Shown piece after piece: positions 51,228-59,217 of a stretch of DNA of 64,000 nucleotides. The stretch is taken from assembly GCF_018332695.1 (NCBI RefSeq), contig NZ_BOQN01000092.1, positions 1 to 64,000 on the forward strand, written 5' to 3'. Source of the stretch: Paractinoplanes toevensis. Its GTDB lineage: Bacteria > Actinomycetota > Actinomycetes > Mycobacteriales > Micromonosporaceae. The position numbers and the translations under genes were made by a program. A model generated the notes under the pieces. That model saw only the letters and a list, made by a program, of their open reading frames with translations. It was not told the origin of the DNA and ran no database searches. How positions within the stretch are numbered: the stretch's first letter is position 1; each line of letters opens with the position of its first letter.

Positions 51228-54148
51228 GCGCCCCGCGAGCCCGCCGGCGGACCGTGCTGGCCGCCGCCATGGGTGTGCCGGTGGCCGCCGCCCTGCCGTC
51301 GGTGGCCCTCGCCGGCTCACCCGGCGGCTATGTCAGCTCCCGCGGCGGGCCGGGCCGCTTCGCCCTGGCCGGCGCCCCGGTCGTGGTGTCCGAAGCCGAC
51401 TTCCCCGGCGTGCTGCGCGTTGCCGAGGACCTGCGGAGCGATCTGGGCAAAGTCTTCGGCACCGACGTCTCGGACGAGAATCCGCCGATCATCATCGGCA
51501 CCATCGGCCGCAGCCCGCTGATCGACCAGATCATCGCGCGGGGCAAGCTCGATGTCACCGGCATCCGCGGCAAATGGGAGACGACGGTCGAGCAGATCGT
51601 CGACCACCCGCTGCCCGGCATCCGGCGAGCCTTCGTCATCGCCGGCAGCGACCAGCGCGGCACCATCTACGGTGCCTACGACCTGTCCCGCACGATCGGC
51701 GTCTCACCCTGGTACTTCTGGGACGACGTGCCGGTCGCCCGCCGGGACAACCTCTACGTGCTGCCCGGGCGGCACACCCAGGGCACCCCGGCGGTGAAGT
51801 ACCGCGGCTTCTTCATCAACGACGAGAACCCGGCCACCGGCACCTGGGCCCCCTCCTATTTCGGCCCGGGCAAAGCGCCCGGCTATCCCGGCGGGCTCAA
51901 CGCCGACTACTTCGCCAAGGTCTTTGAGACCATGCTGCGGCTCAAGGCCAACTACCTGTGGCCGGCCGTGTGGGGGCGGGCGTTCGCCGAGGACGACCCG
52001 CAGAACCACGCGACCGCCACCCGCTACGGCGTCGTCATGGGCACCTCGCACGAGGCGCCGATGATGCGCGGCATTGAGGAGTGGAACCGGCACCCCACCG
52101 GCACCGGCGAGTGGAGTTTCCGCCGCAACCCCGACGCCATCAAGGCGTACTGGCGGTTCGGTGCCGAGCGGATGCGCGATGAGAACATCGAGGGTGTCAT
52201 CACGCTCGGCATGCGCGGCAACGGTGACGTGTCGCTGCCGGACGGCGACGGCATCGACCTGATGAGCTCCATCATCGACAACCAGCGGGCGATCCTGCAG
52301 GACACCGGGCTGATCGGCCGCCCCCAGGTGCAGACCCTCTACAAGGAGGTGCAGCGCTACTGGGATCAGGGCTACCGGCCGCCGGACGACGTGACCGTCG
52401 TGTTCTGCGACGACAACTGGGGCAACCTGCGCAAGTTGCCCGACCCCTCGCTGCCGGCCCGCAGCGGTGGCTACGGCATGTACTACCACTTCGACTACGT
52501 CGGCGACGGCCGCAACTACAAGTGGGCCGACACCGTCAATCTCACGAACACCTGGGAACAGCTTCATCTCGCGTACACCAGCGGGGTTGATCGTCTTTGG
52601 GTGGTGAATGTCGGCGACCTGAAGAACGAGGAGTTGCCTCTGCAGTTCTTCCTCGACTACGCCTGGAATCCGTCGGCCTGGCCGGTGAGCAGGCTGGGGG
52701 AGTGGACCCGGGGCTTCGCCGCCGAGAACTTCGGCGCGTCGCTCGCGCCGGCGATCGCCGAGGTGCTCGAGGAGTACGGGCGACTGCAGTCCCGCCGTAA
52801 GCCGGAACTGCTCAACCGCCGGATCACGGTGGACCCGTCGAAAGACATCGCCACCGATTCCTCCGCGGTCGTCTACGACGATCAGGCCACCCCGTTCAGC
52901 CTCACCGATTACGACGAGATCGATCGCGTCACCGAGGAATGGCTGGCGCTCGCCCGGCGGGCCTCTCATCTACGGCGCAAGATCCCGGCGGCCTGGCAGG
53001 ACGCGTTCTACCAGCTGGTCTATTACCAGGTGAAGGACACGGCGATCATCTACGACCTGCGCCGGGCCGAGTTCACCAACATCCGGTACGCGGCGGAAGG
53101 GCGAGCCGCCACCAACGCGCTCGCCTCCCGGGCCGAGGAGTTGTTCGCCGAGGACCAGGCAATGACCGACTACTACAACAACACCCTGGCCGGCGGGAAA
53201 TGGCACGGCTGGCAACTGCAACCCAAGATCGGGTACGGGAACGTGGCCCGGTACGGCCCGAACGCGCCGTGGCAGCAGCCGGAACTCAACAACGTGGCAC
53301 TGCCCGACGAGATCTACCCCTACCTCCAGCGGATCACCGTTCCCGCCGCGCCGGCCATGGGCGTGGCGTCCTCCCTGCCCGTGCTCAGCCCGTGGCAGAG
53401 CCTGCCCGCGCAACACATCGAGGTCTACAACAAGGGCACGACCCCGTTCCGCTACACGATCAGCAGCGGGGCACCCTGGCTGCGCGTGACCCCGTCCTCC
53501 GGGACCGTGCGTGACCAGGTGCGACCGGTCGTCACCGTGGATTGGAAGCGGGCACCCTTCGGCGTCACATCGGTGCCGGTCACGATCACCGGGGCCGGGA
53601 GCACGACCGTCGTGCCGGTGTCCGTCTCCCGGCCCGCGCTGAAACCGGCCGGGTTCCTCGAGGCCAACGGATACGTCGCGATCGAGGCCGACCACTACCG
53701 CCGCCGGACCGGGAACTGGCTGCTCCTGCCCGGCATCGGCAAGACCGGCAACGGCCTCGTCTCGCTCGACGGCACCGGCCGGCTCGACTACACCGTCACC
53801 CTGACCAGCAGCGGCCCGGTCACGGTCACCGCCTACCTGTCGCCGCGCAACAACACCCGCCCCACCGACGGCCTCAAATACGCCGTCTCGGTCGACGACG
53901 CCACCCCGCAGGTGGTCAACGTGACCAAGGCGACCGGCGCCAACGACACCACGATGAACCGGCAGTGGGCCCGCAACACCTCCGACAACATCAACCGCAC
54001 CAGCACGACCCACACCGTCTCCGGCCCCGGGAAACACACCCTGACCTTCTGGGCCGTCGACCCGACCGTGATCGTCCAGCGGCTCGTCATCGACACCGGC
54101 GGCGTCAAGTACAGCTACCTCGGACCGCCCGCGAGCCGGAAGGCCTGA
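51224..54148 (+). CDS. Secreted GH115 xylan alpha-glucuronidase
   Basis: This 974-residue exported enzyme has an Arg-rich signal peptide (ARRRTVLAAAMGVPVAAALP). The GH115 N-terminal domain, TIM-barrel core (KYRGFFINDENPATGTW, RLKANYLWPAVWG, VTLGMRGNGDVSLPDG trimmed to family blocks) and C-terminal beta domain (from about 700, including a carbohydrate-binding-like module at about 800-970) follow in order. Enzymes of this family release 4-O-methyl-glucuronic acid from internal positions of glucuronoxylan. ATGA overlap with the previous gene and 1-bp gap to the next show strict co-translation. Confidence 0.9.
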   Translation: MSAPRARRRTVLAAAMGVPVAAALPSVALAGSPGGYVSSRGGPGRFALAGAPVVVSEADFPGVLRVAEDLRSDLGKVFGTDVSDENPPIIIGTIGRSPLIDQIIARGKLDVTGIRGKWETTVEQIVDHPLPGIRRAFVIAGSDQRGTIYGAYDLSRTIGVSPWYFWDDVPVARRDNLYVLPGRHTQGTPAVKYRGFFINDENPATGTWAPSYFGPGKAPGYPGGLNADYFAKVFETMLRLKANYLWPAVWGRAFAEDDPQNHATATRYGVVMGTSHEAPMMRGIEEWNRHPTGTGEWSFRRNPDAIKAYWRFGAERMRDENIEGVITLGMRGNGDVSLPDGDGIDLMSSIIDNQRAILQDTGLIGRPQVQTLYKEVQRYWDQGYRPPDDVTVVFCDDNWGNLRKLPDPSLPARSGGYGMYYHFDYVGDGRNYKWADTVNLTNTWEQLHLAYTSGVDRLWVVNVGDLKNEELPLQFFLDYAWNPSAWPVSRLGEWTRGFAAENFGASLAPAIAEVLEEYGRLQSRRKPELLNRRITVDPSKDIATDSSAVVYDDQATPFSLTDYDEIDRVTEEWLALARRASHLRRKIPAAWQDAFYQLVYYQVKDTAIIYDLRRAEFTNIRYAAEGRAATNALASRAEELFAEDQAMTDYYNNTLAGGKWHGWQLQPKIGYGNVARYGPNAPWQQPELNNVALPDEIYPYLQRITVPAAPAMGVASSLPVLSPWQSLPAQHIEVYNKGTTPFRYTISSGAPWLRVTPSSGTVRDQVRPVVTVDWKRAPFGVTSVPVTITGAGSTTVVPVSVSRPALKPAGFLEANGYVAIEADHYRRRTGNWLLLPGIGKTGNGLVSLDGTGRLDYTVTLTSSGPVTVTAYLSPRNNTRPTDGLKYAVSVDDATPQVVNVTKATGANDTTMNRQWARNTSDNINRTSTTHTVSGPGKHTLTFWAVDPTVIVQRLVIDTGGVKYSYLGPPASRKA

Positions 54149-54149
54149 C

Positions 54150-55391
54150 ATGCGCAGACGCACACTTCTCGGGGTCGGCGGCGCGGCGGTTCCCGTCCTG
54201 TTCAGCGGCAGCCCCGCCGCGGCCTCCCCGGCCCGCCGCTGGGTGCACACGTGGGTGGCGATGCCGCAGCTCACCGAGCCCGGCAACCTGCCACCGGCAC
54301 CGTTCACCGGCGAGTCGTCGGTCCTGGTCGACACCACCCTCCGGCAGACGGTGCACATCACCATCGGCGGCCCACGCGTGCGGGTCCGCTTCTCCAATGC
54401 GTTCGGCGGGGCCGCCCTGCCGATCACGGCGGCCGTGATCGGCCGCCCCACGGACGGGCTCGCCGGGGTTCCTGGGGTGGTCCCCGGCAGCCTCCGTCCC
54501 CTCACCTTCGGCGGCCGCCCCGGCACGGTGGTGCCGATCGGCGCGCAGGTCGTCTCCGACCCGGTGGACCTGGCCGTCCACACCGGCGAGAACCTGTCGA
54601 TCACCGTCTACCTGGCGTCCGGCCAGGCGACCCTCAACCTCACCTCACACCCCGGTTCTCGCACCACGTCGTACCTCGTCCAGGGCGACCAGCACACCGC
54701 GCCGGACCTGCCCGGCGCGGTCGGGGTGGCGCACTGGTACCTGATCAGCGGCGTCGAGGTGCCCGCCACCGCGCCCGCCCTGGCGATCGTCGGCGACTCC
54801 CTCACCGACGGCCGGGGCTCGACGACCAACGGCAACGACCGCTGGCCCGACCAGCTGTTCGCCCGGCGGCAGCGGATCGCCGTCCTGAACCAGGCGGCCG
54901 GCGGCAACCGCATCCTCAACGACGGCCTCGGCCCGAGCGTCCTGGCCCGCCTGGACCGCGACGTGCTGGCCACCGGCGGCGTCGACCGGATGCTGCTCTT
55001 CGAGGGCGTCAACGACATCGGCACCGCCCCCGCCGACGTGGCCTCGCAGAAACAGGTGACCGACGACGTGCTGTTCGCCTTCGAACAGATCGTGGAGCGA
55101 GCCCACGCCCGCGACATCACGGTCTACGGCGCGACCATCACCCCGTTCGGCGGCAACACCGGCTACGACGACCCGGACGGCCTGCGCGAGGCCTCCCGCC
55201 AGACCCTCAACCGAGCCATCCGCCGAGGCCGGATATTCGACGAGACGGCCGACTTCGACGTGGCAGCCCGCGACCCGGCCACCCCGCGCCGGCTCAACCC
55301 GGCCTACGACACCGGCGACCACCTGCACCTCAACCCGGCCGGCTATGCGGCCCTCGCGGCGGCGGTCCCGCTGCGCTGGCTCTCGCCCTAG
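54150..55391 (+). CDS. Secreted SGNH/GDSL hydrolase 2
   Basis: This 413-residue paralogue of SGNH hydrolase 1 has the same two-part layout: Tat/Sec signal (MRRRTLLGVGGAAVPVLFSG), beta-sandwich, then SGNH domain with Ser217 (IVGDSLTDGRG), AAGGNRIL, FEGVNDIG and Asp390/His393 in DHLHLNP. The GDS block differs (DSLTDG against DSITNG), which hints at a different acyl position or acid. Last gene of the operon; a hairpin follows 12 bp downstream. Confidence 0.87.
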   Translation: MRRRTLLGVGGAAVPVLFSGSPAAASPARRWVHTWVAMPQLTEPGNLPPAPFTGESSVLVDTTLRQTVHITIGGPRVRVRFSNAFGGAALPITAAVIGRPTDGLAGVPGVVPGSLRPLTFGGRPGTVVPIGAQVVSDPVDLAVHTGENLSITVYLASGQATLNLTSHPGSRTTSYLVQGDQHTAPDLPGAVGVAHWYLISGVEVPATAPALAIVGDSLTDGRGSTTNGNDRWPDQLFARRQRIAVLNQAAGGNRILNDGLGPSVLARLDRDVLATGGVDRMLLFEGVNDIGTAPADVASQKQVTDDVLFAFEQIVERAHARDITVYGATITPFGGNTGYDDPDGLREASRQTLNRAIRRGRIFDETADFDVAARDPATPRRLNPAYDTGDHLHLNPAGYAALAAAVPLRWLSP

Positions 55392-55402
55392 GTCCCTCTT
55401 GC

Positions 55403-55437
55403 GAGCCGGGCGGTTCGCCGCCACGTCCGCCCGGCTC
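55403..55437 (+). terminator. Terminator of the xylan operon
   Basis: GAGCCGGGCGG pairs perfectly with CCGCCCGGCTC across a 13-nt loop, just after the last gene. Confidence 0.75.
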
Positions 55438-55495
55438 TCTCCACCCGGCTTCCCCACGTCGGGAGAGTCGAGAATCTGATGGAGGGAGCCGGAGC

Positions 55496-56338
55496 GTGGG
55501 TGCGGCGGTAAGACTTGTCGGTGTGAGCTTGAACGTCGGTGACGAAATGATGCGGCTGCTCGGCGTGCTGCGGCACCAGCCGACCGACAAGTGGGTTCGT
55601 GCCCGGGTCGGCGACCGGATCGTCGTCGACAGTCGTGCGGCGCTGCTGCTGTGGGAACCGCGCCGCATCGTGCCCACGTACGCCGTGCCGGACAAGGATG
55701 TCCGGGCCGAACTCGTAGCCGTCGAGCCGGTTCCGGAGAGCGACCTACCGGTACTGCACCCCGGGATCCCGTTCGCCGTGCACTCCACCCCCGGGCAGAC
55801 GTACGACGTCCGCGTCGGGGACGAGGTCCGCGAGCGCGCCGCATTCCGTCCGGACGACGTGGACCTCGCCGGGCACGTGGTGCTCGACTTCGACGCGTTC
55901 GACTGGACCGAGGAGGACGAGCCCCTGTTCTCCCATCCGCGTGACCCGTTCTCCCGCGTCGACGCACGTCGCAGCAGCCGGCACGTCCGCATCGAGCGGG
56001 ACGGCGTGCTGCTCGCCGAGTCCCGCACCCCGACCCTGGTGTTCGAGACGAAGCTGCACCCGCGGTTCTACCTGCCGCGCGAGGACATCAAGGCAGAGGT
56101 TCTGCCCAGCGACATGGTGACCGCCTGCCCGTACAAGGGCCGCGCCACCTACCTGTCGTTCGCGGTAGGGGAGAATTTGGCCTGGACCTACCCGGACCCG
56201 CTGCCGGACGCGTCGCCCCTCGCCGGTCTGGTCGCGTTCTTCGACGAGGTTGTCGACGTGACCGTCGACGGCGTACCCCGAACGCGGCCCGATACGCCGG
56301 TCGCCAAGGTCATGAAAGACGAGTTCGGCGTCTCCTGA
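55496..56338 (+). CDS. DUF427-domain protein
   Basis: This 280-residue cytosolic protein has two DUF427-like units. The first is at about 20-130 (VRARVGDRIVVDSRAALLLWEP) and the second at about 155-265 (RHVRIERDGVLLAESRTPTLVFET, CPYKGRATYLSF). The family is widespread in actinobacteria, often called nucleotidyltransferase-like, but its role is not established. GTG at 55496 is preferred for GGAGGGAG (55481-55488) 7 nt upstream; GTG at 55523 is an alternative without a ribosome site. Confidence 0.78.
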   Translation: MGAAVRLVGVSLNVGDEMMRLLGVLRHQPTDKWVRARVGDRIVVDSRAALLLWEPRRIVPTYAVPDKDVRAELVAVEPVPESDLPVLHPGIPFAVHSTPGQTYDVRVGDEVRERAAFRPDDVDLAGHVVLDFDAFDWTEEDEPLFSHPRDPFSRVDARRSSRHVRIERDGVLLAESRTPTLVFETKLHPRFYLPREDIKAEVLPSDMVTACPYKGRATYLSFAVGENLAWTYPDPLPDASPLAGLVAFFDEVVDVTVDGVPRTRPDTPVAKVMKDEFGVS

Positions 56339-56371
56339 ATCGAATGATCACCGGCGTGGGCGAGGCGGCCG

Positions 56372-56992
56372 CTACTCGAAGCGGGACGGGTCGCCGGCGC
56401 CTACCCGGAGGATCTCCGGCTCGCCGTCGGAGAGGTCGATCACCGTTGTCGGCTCCACGCCGCACTCGCCGGAGTCGACGACGGCCTCCAGCTGGTGGTC
56501 CAGGGTTTCCTTGATCTCCCAGCCGATGGTCATCGGTTCCTCCTGGCCGGGCAGCAGCAGCGTGCTCGACACCAGCGGCTCGCCCAGTTCGGCTAGTAGC
56601 GCCTGCACGACCTGGTGCTGCGGGATGCGTACCCCGACGGTCTTCTTCTTGGGGTGCAGCAGGCGCCGGGGCACCTCCCTGGTGGCCGGCAGGATGAACG
56701 TGTAGGGGCCTGGCGTGGACGCCTTGACCAGGCGGAACGAGGCGTTGTTGAGCTGCACGAACTGGCCGATCTGGGCGAAGTCGTGACACATCAGCGTGAA
56801 GTGGTGGCGGTCGTCGAGGTGGCGGATCTCGCGGATGCGGTCCAGGCCGTCCTTGTTGCCCATCCGGCAGCCGAGCGCGAAACACGAGTCGGTGGGATAG
56901 GCGATCAGGCCGTCCGCCCGCACGATGTCCACGATCTGCCGAATCGACCGCGCCTGCGGATTGTCCGGGTGTACGTCGAAATACTTCGCCAC
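56372..56992 (-). CDS. YciO/YrdC/Sua5-family threonylcarbamoyl-AMP synthase-like protein
   Basis: This 206-residue protein has the YrdC fold: IAYPTDSCFALGCRMGNKDG, the KxR-like region IREIRHLDDRHHFTL, and TPGPYTFILPAT. Its length and N-terminus (KYFDVHPDNPQARSIRQIVD) match the YciO branch rather than the shorter TsaC. Sua5/TsaC makes threonylcarbamoyl-AMP for tRNA t6A; YciO has related but weaker activity. TAGGCT lies 7 nt before GTG 56992 on the minus strand, so it appears leaderless. Confidence 0.87.
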   Translation of the reverse strand: MAKYFDVHPDNPQARSIRQIVDIVRADGLIAYPTDSCFALGCRMGNKDGLDRIREIRHLDDRHHFTLMCHDFAQIGQFVQLNNASFRLVKASTPGPYTFILPATREVPRRLLHPKKKTVGVRIPQHQVVQALLAELGEPLVSSTLLLPGQEEPMTIGWEIKETLDHQLEAVVDSGECGVEPTTVIDLSDGEPEILRVGAGDPSRFE

Positions 56993-57069
56993 TCCCGCCA
57001 GCCTAGGCCAAGCCACCCGTCGCCAACTGGCCATCCCCCGCATGCGCCGCCGCTGGCAGGCTCGAAGAC

Positions 57070-57996
57070 GTGCGGAACGTAGTCGTCCTGATGTCCTCCA
57101 CCGTCCGTCCGTTCGAGCTGGCCGTCCTCTGCGAGGTCTTCGGCACCGATCGGACGGCGCGCGGCGTGCCGGCCTTCGACTTCGCGATCGCCTCGGCCAC
57201 GCCGGGCGTGCCGGTGCCGGCGTTCGGTGGCCTGACCATCACGCCGGCCGCCGGCCTCGACCGGCTCCGCGCCGCCGACCTGGTCGCGGTGGCGCCGCCG
57301 GCCGCTCCGGGCCGGCAGGTGGATCCGGCCGTCGCCGCGGCGTTGCACGCCGCGGTCGCGCGAGGTGCTCGGCTGGTCGCGCTCGGCTCCGCGACCTTCA
57401 CTCTCGCGTCGGCCGGGCTGCTTGACGGGCGTACGGTCGCCGCACCCTGGATGTACGCGCAGCAGCTGGCCGACTGGTTCCCCCGGTTACGCGTCGACCC
57501 GTCGGTCCGTTTCGTCGACGACGATCCGATCCTGACCGCGGCCGCCGGCATCGACCTGTGCCTGCATCTGATCCGCAAGGATCACGGTGCGGCCGCCGCG
57601 AACGCGGTCGCGGCGGGTATGCGGTTCGGCCCGGCCGGGCACCCGCCGGCCCGACGGCCCGACGACGACATCGCGGCGCTGCTCGACTGGGCCGCCGGCA
57701 ACCTGCACGAGGACCTGTCCATCGAGGTTCTGGCCCGGCGCGCGCTGCTGTCGACGCGGTCGCTGGCGCGGCGGTTCCGGGCGGCTACCGGCGTCACCCC
57801 GTACGCCTGGGTCCTGGACCAGAGGGTGAGTCTCGCCCAGCAGTTGCTGGAGACGCAGCCTTCGCTGGGGGTGGAGGAGGCCGCGGGCCGGGCCGGTTTC
57901 AGTTCCGCGGCTCTGCTGCGGCAGCATTTCCAGCGCCGTTTCGGCTGCTCGCCGTCGCAGTACCGGTCGCGGTTCGCGCCGTCACCGCGTGGATGA
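57070..57996 (+). CDS. GlxA-type AraC regulator with DJ-1/PfpI domain
   Basis: This 308-residue regulator has an N-terminal DJ-1/PfpI-like sensor domain (about 1-165) and a C-terminal AraC double helix-turn-helix (about 205-300: IEVLARRALLSTRSLARRFR; AAGRAGFSSAALLRQHFQRRFG). In the sensor the usual nucleophile-elbow Cys is replaced (GSATFTLASAGLLDG), so it is a binding domain rather than an enzyme. The 3' end overlaps the convergent dehydrogenase gene by 98 bp. The target is unknown. Confidence 0.87.
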   Translation: MRNVVVLMSSTVRPFELAVLCEVFGTDRTARGVPAFDFAIASATPGVPVPAFGGLTITPAAGLDRLRAADLVAVAPPAAPGRQVDPAVAAALHAAVARGARLVALGSATFTLASAGLLDGRTVAAPWMYAQQLADWFPRLRVDPSVRFVDDDPILTAAAGIDLCLHLIRKDHGAAAANAVAAGMRFGPAGHPPARRPDDDIAALLDWAAGNLHEDLSIEVLARRALLSTRSLARRFRAATGVTPYAWVLDQRVSLAQQLLETQPSLGVEEAAGRAGFSSAALLRQHFQRRFGCSPSQYRSRFAPSPRG

Positions 57997-58798
57997 CGCT
58001 CGCCATGTCCTCGGTGCCCCGGCCCAGCTGCTCGGTTTCGGCGTAGAGCTCCCGGCAGACGTCGAGCAGCGGCGCCGCGATCCGGTGCGCGCGGGCGGCC
58101 TCGACGATGAGCCGGTTGTTGTAGTGCACGTCCCGGATCGAGGCCTGAACCGCGAAGTCCCGGTCGACGATCTTCCCGGATTTTCCCTGGGAGACGAACG
58201 AGGCCATCGGGCCGGCGTCGAGGACGTCCTTGAGGAGGGCCTGGTCGAGCCCGACACCCTCGGCGAAGTGGAAGGCCTCGGCCAGTCCGGTCACCATGCT
58301 GATCAGGAACGTGTTGACGGCCAGCTTCATGAGCAGCCCGTTCGGCACCGGGCCGCACTCGAACACGGCCCGGCACATCGGCGCGAGCAGCGGGCGTACC
58401 TGTCGCCGGTCCCCGTCCTCCCCGGCCAGCATCGCGACCAGCTGGCCGGCCTCGGCCGGCCCTCGCGAGCCGGACACGGGTGCCTCGACGTAACGGCCGC
58501 CGTACGCCCGGATCCGGTCGCCGAGCCGCGCGGAGTAATCGGGTGCGGTGGTGCCCATGTGCACGACCGTGCGATCGGCGACGTGCGGGCCGATCACCGT
58601 GTCGATGGCCTCGGCGTTCGCCAGCATCAGGAACACGACCTCGGCCCGCTCGAACACCTCGGGCGGCCCGGCGGCACCCCGCGCTCCCGGCAGTGCCGCC
58701 CCCGACCTGGTCCAGACGACGAGATCGTCACCGGCCGCCACCAGGTTGGCGGCCATCGGCCGCCCCATCACTCCGAGCCCCAGAAAACCCAGCACCAT
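57899..58798 (-). CDS. 3-hydroxyisobutyrate dehydrogenase-family oxidoreductase
   Basis: This 299-residue beta-hydroxyacid dehydrogenase has the Rossmann motif GFLGLGVMGRPMAANLVAAG (4-23), the substrate motif EAPVSGSRGPAEAGQL and the catalytic Lys in GLLMKLAVN. It oxidises or reduces a short hydroxyacid with NAD(P). ATG at 58798 is supported by TACGGT 6 nt upstream; a GTG 6 bp further up abuts that box. The last 24 or so residues (TATGTATASSRNGAGN and on) form a low-complexity tail encoded antisense to the GlxA gene, beyond the usual family end. Confidence 0.87.
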   Translation of the reverse strand: MVLGFLGLGVMGRPMAANLVAAGDDLVVWTRSGAALPGARGAAGPPEVFERAEVVFLMLANAEAIDTVIGPHVADRTVVHMGTTAPDYSARLGDRIRAYGGRYVEAPVSGSRGPAEAGQLVAMLAGEDGDRRQVRPLLAPMCRAVFECGPVPNGLLMKLAVNTFLISMVTGLAEAFHFAEGVGLDQALLKDVLDAGPMASFVSQGKSGKIVDRDFAVQASIRDVHYNNRLIVEAARAHRIAAPLLDVCRELYAETEQLGRGTEDMASVIHAVTARTATGTATASSRNGAGNAAAAEPRN

Positions 58799-58870
58799 GG
58801 GCACACCGTAGGACGAGGCGGGCCGCCCCTCGCAGTGATTGTGCGCAGGGATCGCGCCAATCCGACCGGG

Positions 58871-59134
58871 TCAGCGGCGGCTGCGGGACCCGGCGATCAC
58901 GCTGACGCCCACGGCGGCCAGCACGACCTGGATGGTCAGCTCGATCCAGTCGATGCCGGGGGTGTCGGCGACGCCGATCGCGGCGGCGAGGAACGTGCCG
59001 ACCACGGCGGCGCCGATGCCGATCAGGATGGTCAGCCAGATCGGGATGTTCTGCTTACCGGGGGCGAAAAGACGCCCGAGGGCGCCGATGATCAGGCCAA
59101 TGATGATCGCGGTGATGATCCCGGTGATGTGCAC
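58871..59134 (-). CDS. GlsB/YeaQ/YmgE-family stress membrane protein
   Basis: This 87-residue protein has three hydrophobic helices and the family pattern IITAIIIGLIIGALGRLFAPG, then IPIWLTILIGIGAAVVGTFL. Members are small membrane proteins often induced by stress; mechanism unknown. GAGGAG sits 5 nt before the GTG start. Confidence 0.88.
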   Translation of the reverse strand: MHITGIITAIIIGLIIGALGRLFAPGKQNIPIWLTILIGIGAAVVGTFLAAAIGVADTPGIDWIELTIQVVLAAVGVSVIAGSRSRR

Positions 59135-59217
59135 GGCAGCTCCTCGAGGTTCTCTTCGTCAACACTGACGCGGGCGGCTGTGCGTGACATCGGGGAAACC
59201 CCGGATTCCGCTGCGGG

